64,000 bases of DNA from Pseudomonas sp. Au-Pse12 (GTDB lineage Bacteria > Pseudomonadota > Gammaproteobacteria > Pseudomonadales > Pseudomonadaceae): positions 1 to 64,000 of the forward strand of contig NZ_JAJTTH010000001.1 of the NCBI RefSeq assembly GCF_021341665.1, written 5' to 3'. Numbering within the stretch: position 1 is the first letter of the stretch; each line of letters begins with the position of its first letter. The notes under the pieces are model-generated. The model was not told where the DNA came from. It made no database searches and was given only the letters and a program-made list of their open reading frames with translations. Below are positions 18,369 through 27,944 of the stretch, piece by piece. Both the position numbers and the translations under genes were made by a program.

Positions 18369-21300
18369 TCAGCCGGTCTGGGCGAAGGTCTTTTTGATCC
18401 GTAGCAGTTCTTCCTCCACCTCGGCGGCGCTGGCTGCCAGAGCTTTCAGGTTGTGCTCCGCACAGGCTTGTTCCAAGGCCTTGCACAGCTGTGTCAGGTG
18501 GGCGTTGCGCAGAATGGCCGCTCCGCCGCGCATGCGATGAGACAGGTGCACCAACTCCTCGATATTCAGTTCCTCGCGCAGTCGGCGCAACTCTTCGAGG
18601 TCGCGCCGATTACTCTTGAGCAGTTCGACCCGCAGTTGCTCCTGCAGCTTTGGATTACCCATGCTCAGTTTGCTCAGTGAGTCGATCCCCCCGGTACGTT
18701 CGCGAGGGCTTTCCTCGACGGGCACCGGGCTTGCGCTTACACCCATGGCGACCAAGGTGCACAGGCGCTCTTCCAGGGTGTCGAGGCTCACGGGCTTGAT
18801 CAGGCAGTCACGCATGCCTGCATTGATGCAACGTTCGATTTCCTCTTGCTGGGCATCGGCGGTCAAGCCGACGATCAGCGTGCGCTCGCGCTGCTGCTGG
18901 TGCTCTTCCTGACGGATGGCCAGGGTCAGTTCGACACCGTTCATCAGTGGCATGTGGTAGTCGGTGAGCAGCAGGTCAAAAGTGCTTTGTCGCCATAGTT
19001 GCAAGGCTTGCAGCCCGTTTTCAGCTTCCACGGCCTGGCAGCCGAGAAACTCCAGTTGGGCCCTCAGCATCTGCCGATTGAGGGTGTTGTCATCCGCGAC
19101 CAAGACCCGGGCGCAGCGTTGAGCGGGACGTTGTGACGGGGGGAGGGGCGCTGCCTGGGTCGGGGGTAGCGGTTCGAGGACTTTCAGGCGCAGGGTGACT
19201 GTGATTGTGGTGCCCCGTCCCGGGGTACTGTGCATGTCCAGGGCCCCGCCCATCATCTCGCACAGCGAGCGTGAGACCACCAGCCCCAGGCCGCTGCCAT
19301 TCTGTCCGCCGAAGGCGGGCTGGGCCACCTGGGCAAACGGCCGAAACAGCGATTGGCGATCCTCTTCCGAAATGCCGCGGCCGCTGTCCTGAACCTGCAA
19401 CTGCAGGTTGAGCGTCTGTTCGGCATCGATTCGGCTGGCGATGCGAATGCTCACCTGGCCTTGATCGGTGAACTTGATCGCATTGCTCACCAGATTCGAC
19501 AGCACCTGCTTGAAACGCATGGGGTCGATCAGTACGTCGCAGGTGGCGCCGGCATCCATTTCCAGCAACAGGTTGAGATTCTTCTGCCGTGCCAGGCCCT
19601 CGAACACTCGAACCACCGGTTCCACCAGCTCCTTGAGGCGCGAGCGCCGTGGAAAAAAGCTCAAGTGTCCGGATTCTATACGCACGATATCCAGGGTGTT
19701 GCCTAGCAGCTCCAGCAGGTTCTTCGCTGAGCTGTAGGCGATATCGATATGGTAGCGATCCAGCACGCCTTGGTCGGCGCGTTTCAAGGCCAGCTCCAGG
19801 GTGCCGATCACCGCACTCATGGGCGTGCGTATTTCATGGCTGATAGTGGCCAGGAACTGGGTCTTGGCCTGGTTCGCTTCCTCGGCCAGGTCCTTGGCCT
19901 CTTGCAGGTCCTGGACCAGCCGCTGGTGTTCGGAAATATCCTGCCAGCCGCAGATCACTCCCTTGATGTTGCCCGAGGAGTCGCGAAACGGCTGGATCCA
20001 GTGTTCGATGCATAGACGGGTGCCGGCAACGAAGATTTGATACTGGCGCTCGATGGTGACACCGCTCTCCATCGCCTGCAGGTAGCTGTTGTGCAGGGCC
20101 AGAGCCACTTCGAAGTGCTCGATGGGCATTTCCAGGGCGGTCTTGCCCAGCACATCCGCCTGGCGCAGGTTCATCACCTGCTCATAGCGCCGGCTGCAGG
20201 ACAGCAGGCGGCCTTTGCGATCGCGCACATAAATGGGGATGGGCATGGAGTCGTCGAGCGCTAGCTGGAACTGCAACTGATCGTTGAGGGCTTTCTCGGC
20301 CGCCAGACGCCGGTGAATTTGCCGGCGCAGCTGGAAGATCCGAATCATGCACACCAGCATCATCACTAGGGCGCAGCCGACGATCTCCAGGATCACCCGC
20401 CCGTAGTCGCGCCAGCTCTGGCCGCTCATGGCGGCGTTGGCCCGCCAGCGCAGGGTGATGGCATTGAGCTCGTCCGGGGCAATGCTGAGGATTGCCTTGT
20501 CCAGCAGCGACTGCAGTTCGGTATCGCCACGGCGCATGGCAAAGCTGGCGGTGGCGGCTTCGCCGTCGAGAATGGTGGCGATCCGCAATTTCTTTTCATA
20601 CAGGCGAGCGGTGTAGTAGCGGGCCATGGACAGGGCCATGACCGCTGCGTCCGCCTGGCCTTCGACCACCATGCTCATCGCTTGCAGATTGTTGTCCGGG
20701 CGCAGCAGGTGGATCGCCGGATAGTCCCGGGCAATGCTGGCGCTCAGCACATGACCCCGGGCAATCGCCAGGCGCTTGCCGGCCAGTGCGCTCAAGCTCG
20801 ACAGCTCCGGCCGGCCTTCGGCGGTGACCAGCACGAAGGAGCTGGTGGCAAAGGGATGAGTGAAGCGGAACGTCTCCTGGCGTTCGGCACTGGGGGTGAG
20901 CACCGCCAGGTCGGTTTCGCCATCGCGCAAGGCCTGCTGGATGCCCTGGAAACTCGAGGTGCGCTGCACTTCGAAACGCAGGCCGGTGCGCTGGGTGATG
21001 ATCTCGAACAGATCGGAGATCACCCCATTGAAGCGCCCGTCGGCATCGAAGAATGCGGACGGCGCCATGTCGTCGTTGATCATCAGCCGGGCCACGGGGT
21101 GCTTGTGCAGCCAGCGCTGTTCCTCGCTGCTGAGGCTGACCCGGTCTTCGGGCATGACAATGCCGCCGCCGGTCCAGCGCTTGACGATAAAGCTCATGCG
21201 CAAGCGGCCGAAGGACTCCAGGGTACGGTTGAGGATGTGCAGCAGCTGTGGGTCATCGCGACGCAAGAGAAAACCGTAGCCGGCGGACTGCAGGTCGATG

Positions 21301-22007
21301 AAGCCGGCGAACTTCAGGTAGTTGAAGAAACTGTGGTTGATCAGGTAGTGAGCGCTCAGCGAGTCGCCCATGTAGCCGTCGGCGCCCTGAAAGGCCACGG
21401 CGGCCATGGCTTGGGCGGCGTTGCTGTAGCTGAGGATCCGTGCCTCGGGGTAGCGCGCGCGAAACAAGGCTGCCGGCAGGTAGTCCTGGACCACGGCGAT
21501 GGTCATTCCCCGCAGGTCTTCGGGCCAGGTGCGCTCATCGCCCTGGCGTCGATACAGCGACGGGGCGTTTTCCGCGTAGGGCAGGCTCAGGACGGTGGCC
21601 GGGTCGCGTTGCTGGTAGTCGCTGGTGCGGCTGATCAGGTCGATCTGGCCGGCCTGCAGCGCGCGCTGGGCATCCTGGGCATCGTTGAACCCGAGCACCT
21701 GGATGTCGATGTTCAGTTGTTGTTTCAGCAAGGCCACCACATCGGCGCTGATGCCTTCGTAGTCGCCGTTGCTGTAGATGATGTCCATGGGCAGGGCGGA
21801 TGTCCCGGCAACGCCGAGCACCAGCCGGCGCTTTTCCCGCAGCCAGGCCCAGTCTTCGGGCGCCAGTTGCAGTTTCTGCGGCTCGCTGGTCAATTGGCTG
21901 GTGAGGTGCAGGTCACCGGGAACCGGTGTGGCGCTGACTGGCGCGCAGCTCAACAGGGTGCACAGGCCGAGCACGCTGAAGGTGATCAAGAACTTGCTGG
22001 TGAACAT
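18369..22007 (-). CDS. Hybrid sensor histidine kinase with two periplasmic solute-binding domains (RocS/BvgS-like)
   Basis: 1,212 residues. Signal peptide (1-27), two SBP_bac_3-type domains (about 60-275 and 305-535), one membrane span (about 553-575, VILEIVGCALVMMLVCMIRI), PAS (about 600-710), HisKA with SHEIRTPMSAV (His about 724), HATPase (NLVSNAIKF; SGLGLVVSRSL), receiver (LVADDNTLNRQ; Asp about 1015 in LLLTDYHMPLMNG) and a C-terminal Hpt (LSHRMRGGAAIL, His about 1155). This is the unorthodox phosphorelay layout of BvgS, EvgS and RocS1, which control fimbriae. Downstream of the EAL gene with an 84-base gap, so probably co-transcribed with it. The signal sensed is unknown. Confidence 0.93.
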   Translation of the reverse strand: MFTSKFLITFSVLGLCTLLSCAPVSATPVPGDLHLTSQLTSEPQKLQLAPEDWAWLREKRRLVLGVAGTSALPMDIIYSNGDYEGISADVVALLKQQLNIDIQVLGFNDAQDAQRALQAGQIDLISRTSDYQQRDPATVLSLPYAENAPSLYRRQGDERTWPEDLRGMTIAVVQDYLPAALFRARYPEARILSYSNAAQAMAAVAFQGADGYMGDSLSAHYLINHSFFNYLKFAGFIDLQSAGYGFLLRRDDPQLLHILNRTLESFGRLRMSFIVKRWTGGGIVMPEDRVSLSSEEQRWLHKHPVARLMINDDMAPSAFFDADGRFNGVISDLFEIITQRTGLRFEVQRTSSFQGIQQALRDGETDLAVLTPSAERQETFRFTHPFATSSFVLVTAEGRPELSSLSALAGKRLAIARGHVLSASIARDYPAIHLLRPDNNLQAMSMVVEGQADAAVMALSMARYYTARLYEKKLRIATILDGEAATASFAMRRGDTELQSLLDKAILSIAPDELNAITLRWRANAAMSGQSWRDYGRVILEIVGCALVMMLVCMIRIFQLRRQIHRRLAAEKALNDQLQFQLALDDSMPIPIYVRDRKGRLLSCSRRYEQVMNLRQADVLGKTALEMPIEHFEVALALHNSYLQAMESGVTIERQYQIFVAGTRLCIEHWIQPFRDSSGNIKGVICGWQDISEHQRLVQDLQEAKDLAEEANQAKTQFLATISHEIRTPMSAVIGTLELALKRADQGVLDRYHIDIAYSSAKNLLELLGNTLDIVRIESGHLSFFPRRSRLKELVEPVVRVFEGLARQKNLNLLLEMDAGATCDVLIDPMRFKQVLSNLVSNAIKFTDQGQVSIRIASRIDAEQTLNLQLQVQDSGRGISEEDRQSLFRPFAQVAQPAFGGQNGSGLGLVVSRSLCEMMGGALDMHSTPGRGTTITVTLRLKVLEPLPPTQAAPLPPSQRPAQRCARVLVADDNTLNRQMLRAQLEFLGCQAVEAENGLQALQLWRQSTFDLLLTDYHMPLMNGVELTLAIRQEEHQQQRERTLIVGLTADAQQEEIERCINAGMRDCLIKPVSLDTLEERLCTLVAMGVSASPVPVEESPRERTGGIDSLSKLSMGNPKLQEQLRVELLKSNRRDLEELRRLREELNIEELVHLSHRMRGGAAILRNAHLTQLCKALEQACAEHNLKALAASAAEVEEELLRIKKTFAQTG

Positions 22008-22091
22008 GGAACGACTACCTGGCAGAGGGCGCTGGCAAGGCGAAGCACGGGGGCGGCTGGGCGCGCAAGCAGCGGGGTGTCGAGCCTGGGC

Positions 22092-22982
22092 TCAGGCCGA
22101 GAATGAAGGGCGCCGCAGGCTGGCGTTGTGCAGGCAATAGCTGATGAAGTGCGCTTCAGGCATGGGGCGGGCGATGGCGAACCCTTGCACCAGCGTGCAG
22201 CCCAGGGCTTTGAGCTGCTGCAGCTGCGCGGGAGTTTCCACCCCTTCGACCACCAACGACAGCCCTAGGGTACTGGCCAGGCGCACGGTGTTTTCCACCA
22301 CGGCGCGGCACGCGGGGTTGGCCTCCAGCTTGCGCACGAATGAGCCGTCCAGCTTCAACTGGTTGAACGGCAAGTCGCAGAGCCGCTCCAGCGAGGAGAA
22401 GCCGGTACCGAAGTCGTCCATGGACAGGCCGCAGCCCGCGAGCCTGAGTTGCAACAGGTTTCTCAGGCTGATGGTCGGCAGGTGGATCGAACCGGTTTCG
22501 GTGATCTCGAACATGATGTGGGTGGGTGGGCATCGATATTCGCTCAGCCAAGTACTGATGAGTGTCGAGAAACGTGGGCAGCTCAATTGTTCGGGCTGTA
22601 GGTTGAATGCCAGCTCCACAGGCATTGAGAGTGCCGACAGGGACTGGTTCAAGCGTAATCCCTGCTCGAAAATCTGACTAAAAAGTGCGGGCAGCAAGTT
22701 GTCTTGGAACACGCCGGGGAGAAACATCCCTGGTGCCAGAAGGCCCCGTTGCGGATGATCCCACCGGGCCAGGACTTCGGCCCCGGCTAGCGAGCCGTTG
22801 AGCAGTGACAGCTTGGGTTGGTAATACGCAATGAACTCACGGCGATGAAGCCCGTTGCGGATTTCCTCGATGCTGGGAGCAAGCGGGCTGCCGATTTCCG
22901 GCAACACGCTGCTGTCTCGCGTCGTAGTAGGTGGGGATTCGTGGCCAAAGAAATTAATGCGGCTCAGGCTGGAGTTTTTCAT
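22092..22982 (-). CDS. Stand-alone EAL-domain cyclic-di-GMP phosphodiesterase
   Basis: 296 residues. The catalytic set looks complete: EVLARW (EAL site), FNLQPEQL (Asn), FEITETG, SMDDFGTGFSSLE, QLKLDGSFV, VVEGVET and VQGFAIARPM. It is therefore probably active in hydrolysing c-di-GMP. RocR and PvrR, its functional counterparts next to cup operons in P. aeruginosa, carry an N-terminal receiver. Here only about 35 unstructured residues precede the EAL domain, so direct control by phosphotransfer is not expected. First gene of a unit with the RocS-like kinase. Divergent from the RcsC-like kinase, with an RcsB-like palindrome in between. Confidence 0.92.
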   Translation of the reverse strand: MKNSSLSRINFFGHESPPTTTRDSSVLPEIGSPLAPSIEEIRNGLHRREFIAYYQPKLSLLNGSLAGAEVLARWDHPQRGLLAPGMFLPGVFQDNLLPALFSQIFEQGLRLNQSLSALSMPVELAFNLQPEQLSCPRFSTLISTWLSEYRCPPTHIMFEITETGSIHLPTISLRNLLQLRLAGCGLSMDDFGTGFSSLERLCDLPFNQLKLDGSFVRKLEANPACRAVVENTVRLASTLGLSLVVEGVETPAQLQQLKALGCTLVQGFAIARPMPEAHFISYCLHNASLRRPSFSA

Positions 22983-23061
22983 GGTGCTCGACGTTGCAAT
23001 ACGATCTACCTACAGTGGCGCGGCTTGGGCAGACTGTCAGTCGGCGGTTTCGATGGTTCTG

Positions 23062-23077
23062 GTAGGAAACGTCCTAC
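23062..23077. promoter_or_regulatory. RcsB-box-like palindrome in the EAL/RcsC-like divergent region
   Basis: GTAGGA-aacg-TCCTAC, 6-base perfect arms with the same 4-base spacer as the sites at 16263 and 27794. It is about 80 bases before the EAL start and 140 before the kinase start, so it could serve either. Infers feedback of the response regulator on its own phosphorelay. Confidence 0.6.
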
Positions 23078-23217
23078 TTCAGCTAAAAGGGCGTGCCAGG
23101 TTCGGCAGCGTTGGGCGTGATGCCGATGACCAGCATGCGCAGGCGATATTTTTTACGGTGAGTTTTCTTGGGAGCAGCAGATGCAGCGAGCAACAGGTTT
23201 TTTCAGTCCGGTCTTTC

Positions 23218-26200
23218 ATGAGCTATAAGCACTCGCGGGTACGGCGCCTGGAAAAGGTCTCGTTACGGCTGCACTTTGCGCTGGTGGTCAGCTTTCTACT
23301 CCTGGTGTTCTTTGTCATTAGCGGTTATTGGGCCACGTACAAGGTCCTGCGTGGCGAGATGGTCAAGGTCAACTACCACTTCCTGCGGCTGGTGGCCCGG
23401 GCCAACGACCATGAAACCTTTCTGCTGCGGGTGATCAAGGCCAGCGGTTCCGATCAGTACAAGCCCGACATGAACTATTCGGGTTATATCTTCACTGAAA
23501 TGCCTCTAGGTGATGTTCGGGTTTACGAAGGCCTGGCCTCCCAGTTCGTGACCAAGGTCTCGGTGGTCCTGCCCGAAGGCACCAGGCAACTGGGCCCCGG
23601 GGTGATCAACCGGCAATTGGGGTTGGCCCGTGGGCTGGCCAATGTCTACAGCGATTTCTGGAGCGGCTCGTCCTTTACCGCGCCGCAAATGTTTGTGTTT
23701 GATCTGGACCGTCACTTCGATATTGCGATCCCCTGGATCGAGACGCAGCCACAGTCACCAGACACTCCTCAGCCGGTCTTGCTACCGGTATTGAGCAAGG
23801 TCAAGGAAAGCATCCTGCGCAATCCACCCCAAAGCAGCGATCTGATCGTGCATTGGGCCCCCAGTGAGTCGTTCCTGATGGATGGGCGTCGGGAGCTGTT
23901 GGCCTATATTTCCGATCAGGCCTCGGATGCCTATCGGGTGAGGGGGGGCGAGTCGCGGGAGGTGGTGGCCGCCACCTTGTTGGAACTCAATGAGTTCAAC
24001 GCCTTCGGCGAGCGCATCGACAAGCAGTTTTTCCCCAAGCCCGACTTTGAGTCCATTGATCTGCTGGCCCCTGATGGCACCTTGTTGGTGGGGGCGGCGG
24101 ACAGTGATATCCGTGACTACGAAAACGGCCTGCACCTGACGACTTCGGGGTTGTTGATCAAGCGCAGCGCCGGTATCCAGGGCACTTGGCAGGCGCTGTA
24201 TCGGATCAGTTATGCAGGGCTGCGAGAGGAAGCGTTGTGGCCGCTGTTGAGTCTCGTCGGGCTCTTCATGAGCGGTATTTCCGGCGGCTGGTGGTTGATC
24301 AGCTGGTATCGGCGACGCATCGTGGTGCCGGCCGGCAGCGACTACCGGGACCTGCTGGTCACCCACGATTTCAACCGGTCGATCCTGCAGACCGTGCCCC
24401 TGGCCCTGTGTGTGGTTCGCGGCGCCGGGCTGGAGCCGGTGACCCAAAACAGCCTGTACAGCGAGTGGCTGGGCAACGCCTGGGACCTGCAGTCGTTGAT
24501 GAGCCAGTGGTGGATGTTCGACCAGGACCGGCCGGTGTCCGGCGAGGGCTGTCTGGTGGTGGGCCAGCGTTCACTGCATGTGCGTTTCGCGCCCACCGAG
24601 TACCAGGGCGAAAGCGTGCTGCTGTGCACCTTCAACGACATCACCTCGCACCGCGAAGCGGCGGCGTCGCTGATCATGGCCAGGGATGCAGCGGACGCGG
24701 CCAATGCGCAGAAGAGCAACTTCGTCGCCACCGTCAGCCATGAAATCCGCACGCCCTTGTATGGCGCCCTGGGCACCCTTGAGCTGTTGGCCATGACCGA
24801 GCTTAACGAGCGGCAACGGGCCTATCTGGACACCATCGACAACTCCTCGACGCTGTTGCTGCATCTGCTCAGCGACATCCTCGACATGTCCAAGATCGAA
24901 GCCGGTCAACTGGTGCTGGAGTCGGTCAGGTTCAGTCCACGGGAGCTGCTGGAAGACACCCTGCGCGGTTTCTCCGCCATGGCGGCGAGCAAGGGGCTTA
25001 GCCTCTATGGCTGCGTCGATGTCGGGGTGCCTGCATGGGTGCAGGGCGACAGCCTGCGGATCCGCCAGATCATCGGCAACCTGCTGAGCAATGCCATCAA
25101 GTTCACCCAGAGCGGGCAGGTGGCGGTCTACCTCACGCTGGAACGGCGTTCCCGGCAACAGGTGCTGCTGCGTTGGCGGGTGGTCGACAGCGGGCCCGGC
25201 ATTCCGGTGCCGGTGCAGGCGCGCCTGTTCGAGCGTTTCTACCAGCCCGACAACGGGCAACACAGCGTCAGGGGCACCGGCCTGGGCCTGCCCATCTGCG
25301 CCAGCCTCAGTCAGATGCTGGGTGGCAGCCTGACCTTCAGCAGCGAGCCGGGGCAGGGCAGCGAGTTTGTCTTCGAGCTGGATCTGGAACTGCCGACGTC
25401 TGTGAGCGGCGTGGAGCGCGAGTGGGATTTCCGTGGCAAAAGCGTGCTGCTGCGGGCGCCCTTTACCGACTTGGGCGACAGCCTCGGCGCCTGGCTCGAA
25501 CACTGGGGCGCTCAGGTGTGCCTGTCCCTGGAAGACTCGCCCAGGCCCCCGGACGCGATCCTGGAGCTGCTGCCCGAAGCCTTGCCCGGTCTGGACTGGG
25601 GCGGCATCAAGGTTTTTGCCCAAGGTGATTTCAGCCTGGCGCCGCAGGTCATCGGCAAGGACATCCTGGTCAACCTGCACAGCCTGTCCGGTATTTTCCA
25701 GGCCCTGGACATGGCCCTGAGCGGTGATATCCACGAGCCTGTGGTCACGGCTGCCGCGCCGCAACGGCACCTGGGCCTGCGGGTATTGCTGGCCGAGGAC
25801 AGCCCGGTGAACCAGGCCCTGATGAAGGAACAACTGCAGGCCATCGGTTGCCAGGTGGATGTGGCGGCCAATGGCGTCGAGGGCCTGCGCTACCTGGACC
25901 AGCAGGCGTATGACTTGATCCTCAGCGACGTCAACATGCCGCTCATGGACGGCTATGCCTTCGCCGAGCAGGTGCGCCAACGCAACCTTGAGCTGCCGAT
26001 CATCGGCGTCACCGCCAACGCGTTGCGCGAGGAAGGAGAGCATTGCATCCGCGTCGGCATGAACAGCTGGCTGACCAAGCCGATCGATCTCCAGGGCCTG
26101 TACCTGTGCCTCAAGGGGGTGATGGACAGCGTCACCGCCACGGCCGCGCCGGCCCCCGACAGCCACGGTGTGGCGGACGATCCGCTGCAGGTGCCCGAGC

Positions 26201-26457
26201 GCATGCTGGAGCTGTTTCTCACGACCATCGGCCAGGACCTCGATGCCCTCAAGGCGGCGCTCCCGGGTGGCGATGCCGGCCAGGTCGCGGATTTGCTGCA
26301 CCGCATCCGTGGGGCCCTGGCGGTGGCCAAGGCCAAGCGCCTGATCGTCGCCTGCCGCGAGCTGGAGACGGCGGTGCGCCACGGCGGGCAGGTCGGCGAC
26401 GTGCCGGGGCTCGGCGCGTTTGTCGAGCGCATCGAGCGGGCCATCAGCGCTCTCTAG
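23218..26457 (+). CDS. RcsC/PvrS-like hybrid sensor histidine kinase
   Basis: 1,079 residues from ATG 23218 (MSYKHSRVRRLEKVSLRL). The frame remains open upstream to 22855, but that stretch overlaps the divergent EAL gene and holds the palindrome. Span 1 at about 17-38, a periplasmic domain to about 337, span 2 at about 338-362, HisKA with SHEIRTPLYG (His about 507), HATPase (GNLLSNAIKF; GTGLGLPICAS), an RcsC-type ABL region (about 740-840), receiver (LAEDSPVNQ; Asp about 904 in LILSDVNMPLMDG) and Hpt (LLHRIRGAL, His about 1028). It resembles the RcsC/PvrS kinases of the cupD locus. With the RocS-like kinase it likely feeds the response regulator at 17682. No good Shine-Dalgarno is seen. Confidence 0.9.
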   Translation: MSYKHSRVRRLEKVSLRLHFALVVSFLLLVFFVISGYWATYKVLRGEMVKVNYHFLRLVARANDHETFLLRVIKASGSDQYKPDMNYSGYIFTEMPLGDVRVYEGLASQFVTKVSVVLPEGTRQLGPGVINRQLGLARGLANVYSDFWSGSSFTAPQMFVFDLDRHFDIAIPWIETQPQSPDTPQPVLLPVLSKVKESILRNPPQSSDLIVHWAPSESFLMDGRRELLAYISDQASDAYRVRGGESREVVAATLLELNEFNAFGERIDKQFFPKPDFESIDLLAPDGTLLVGAADSDIRDYENGLHLTTSGLLIKRSAGIQGTWQALYRISYAGLREEALWPLLSLVGLFMSGISGGWWLISWYRRRIVVPAGSDYRDLLVTHDFNRSILQTVPLALCVVRGAGLEPVTQNSLYSEWLGNAWDLQSLMSQWWMFDQDRPVSGEGCLVVGQRSLHVRFAPTEYQGESVLLCTFNDITSHREAAASLIMARDAADAANAQKSNFVATVSHEIRTPLYGALGTLELLAMTELNERQRAYLDTIDNSSTLLLHLLSDILDMSKIEAGQLVLESVRFSPRELLEDTLRGFSAMAASKGLSLYGCVDVGVPAWVQGDSLRIRQIIGNLLSNAIKFTQSGQVAVYLTLERRSRQQVLLRWRVVDSGPGIPVPVQARLFERFYQPDNGQHSVRGTGLGLPICASLSQMLGGSLTFSSEPGQGSEFVFELDLELPTSVSGVEREWDFRGKSVLLRAPFTDLGDSLGAWLEHWGAQVCLSLEDSPRPPDAILELLPEALPGLDWGGIKVFAQGDFSLAPQVIGKDILVNLHSLSGIFQALDMALSGDIHEPVVTAAAPQRHLGLRVLLAEDSPVNQALMKEQLQAIGCQVDVAANGVEGLRYLDQQAYDLILSDVNMPLMDGYAFAEQVRQRNLELPIIGVTANALREEGEHCIRVGMNSWLTKPIDLQGLYLCLKGVMDSVTATAAPAPDSHGVADDPLQVPERMLELFLTTIGQDLDALKAALPGGDAGQVADLLHRIRGALAVAKAKRLIVACRELETAVRHGGQVGDVPGLGAFVERIERAISAL

Positions 26458-26582
26458 AGCGTGGTCCTGACGCCGGGCGGGCCGGTTAACCTGTCCGGGG
26501 TAACGCATGAGGGTGATCGTCAGCGGCCCTGGCGGTTCCTACACTTCGAGCCCCTGAATGATCGAATGTGGAGACTGCACCC

Positions 26583-27689
26583 ATGCGTTTACGCGACCTT
26601 GGCATCACCCTGGGCTCCGGTACCCCCGGCATCTACAACGCCATCACCGATGTGCCGGGCGTGCGTGTCGGCCATTACACCCTGAGCCAGCAGCGCGCCG
26701 AAGGCGCGATTCACACTGGGGTTACCGTGATCGAGCCGCGGGCCGGTTCGGCCCACTTGCAACCCTGCTTTGCCGGGGTCCATGTGCTCAATGGCAATGG
26801 CGATGCCACCGGCCTGGAATGGATCCGCGAAGCCGGCCTGCTGGCCTCGCCGATTGCCTACACCAACACCCACAGCGTTGGCGTGGTCCGCGACGCGCTG
26901 GTGGCGGCCGAGCGCGAAATGGCCAAGCGGCACACCTACTGGTGCATGCCGGTGGTGCTGGAAACCTACGACGGCGTGCTCAGCGACATCTGGGGCCAGC
27001 ACGTGACCGCCGAGCATGTGGCGGCGGCCCTGAGCGAGGCGCGCTCGGGGCCCGTGGCCGAGGGCAATGTCGGCGGCGGCACCGGGATGATCTGCCACGA
27101 ATTCAAGGGCGGCATCGGTACCGCATCGCGGGTGCTGAGTGGGGAGCAGGGCGGCTGGACCGTCGGCGCCCTGGTGCAGGCCAACTACGGCGTGCGCGAG
27201 GAGCTGCGGGTGGCGGGTTACCCGGTGGGCCGGGTGCTGGACGATGTGGCGTCGCCGTTCAAGGGCGCGAGCAATGTCGGCGAGCCGGGCATGGGCTCGA
27301 TCGTCATCACCATCGCCACCGATGCGCCCTTGCTGCCACACCAGTGCACCCGCCTGGCGCAACGGGCCAGCGTCGGCCTGGCCCGGGTCGGCGGCGGCAC
27401 CGAAGACTCCAGCGGCGATATCTTCCTGGCCTTCTCGGTGGGCAACAGCAACCTGCCGGTGGCCAACCACGGTCATCCGGGCGCGCCCACCACGGCTCTG
27501 CAGATGATCAACAACGACTACATTTCGGCGCTGTTCCTGGCCGCGGCGGATGCGGTGGAGGAGGCGATCCTCAACGCCATGCTGGCGGCCCGCGATCTGG
27601 CCGGCTGTGGCAGCCAGGCCCTGGCCCTGAAGCCCGAGCGCTTGCTGGCGGCCATGCAACAGGTGGGCTGGCGCCCGCCCGTGGGTTGA
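26583..27689 (+). CDS. P1 (S58) family peptidase, DmpA/BapA-like aminopeptidase
   Basis: 368 residues from ATG 26583 (GGAG 10 bases upstream). An in-frame GTG at 26568 is less likely. Family motifs: ITDVPGVRVGHYTL, GVTVIEPR, GNVGGGTGMICHEFKGGIG and GMGSIVITIATDAPL. The last holds the Gly-Ser junction (about 238-239) at which DmpA-type precursors cleave themselves, exposing the Ser nucleophile of the beta chain. Members remove N-terminal D-, L- or beta-amino acids from small peptides. No signal peptide is seen, so cytoplasmic. It lies between the RcsC-like kinase (126 bases) and the fimbrial operon, with its own terminator; a link to fimbriae is not evident. Confidence 0.92.
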   Translation: MRLRDLGITLGSGTPGIYNAITDVPGVRVGHYTLSQQRAEGAIHTGVTVIEPRAGSAHLQPCFAGVHVLNGNGDATGLEWIREAGLLASPIAYTNTHSVGVVRDALVAAEREMAKRHTYWCMPVVLETYDGVLSDIWGQHVTAEHVAAALSEARSGPVAEGNVGGGTGMICHEFKGGIGTASRVLSGEQGGWTVGALVQANYGVREELRVAGYPVGRVLDDVASPFKGASNVGEPGMGSIVITIATDAPLLPHQCTRLAQRASVGLARVGGGTEDSSGDIFLAFSVGNSNLPVANHGHPGAPTTALQMINNDYISALFLAAADAVEEAILNAMLAARDLAGCGSQALALKPERLLAAMQQVGWRPPVG

Positions 27690-27742
27690 GCCCGCGGCCG
27701 CCACGGCGGTCATCGCCACGCCTGCCGTTCAACGCCTGAATA

Positions 27743-27779
27743 AACGCCTGCTGCCCTTGAGGGAGCGGGCGTTTTTTTT
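27743..27779 (+). terminator. Rho-independent terminator after the P1 peptidase gene
   Basis: AACGCC-TGCT and AGC-GGGCGTT pair in a long imperfect hairpin followed by eight T. It separates the peptidase from the fimbrial operon. Confidence 0.85.
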
Positions 27780-27793
27780 GGTTCACTCGCTCG

Positions 27794-27811
27794 TGTAGGA
27801 ATCATCCTACA
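27794..27811. promoter_or_regulatory. RcsB-box-like palindrome upstream of the fimbrial operon
   Basis: TGTAGGA-atca-TCCTACA, 7-base perfect arms and 4-base spacer, identical in arms to the site at 16263. It lies 134 bases before the pilin ATG, a reasonable activator position. Probable binding site of the NarL-type regulator. Confidence 0.7.
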
Positions 27812-27944
27812 AATGCCGAAGGTTTATCTGCCTCGGTAAGTGGAAACCGCAGATTGTTGCCGGTCAGCACCTTTAAGGAAAATTACCCAACTCTTTAACA
27901 GAAGAGTTTTTCTGGTAATCAAGTGCATAACCATAGGGAAGCAT

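Noticed and set aside
20682..22106. 474-codon plus-strand frame opposite the RocS-like kinase
   Set aside because: Antisense shadow without motifs; it crosses the kinase start region.
22855..23217. Upstream extension of the RcsC-like kinase frame
   Set aside because: It overlaps the divergent EAL gene and the 23062 palindrome, and has no signal or domain. ATG 23218 precedes a normal cytoplasmic N-terminus and first membrane span.
24571..26508. 645-codon minus-strand frame opposite the RcsC-like kinase
   Set aside because: Shadow of the kinase frame, rich in Gln/His/Arg with no recognisable domain.
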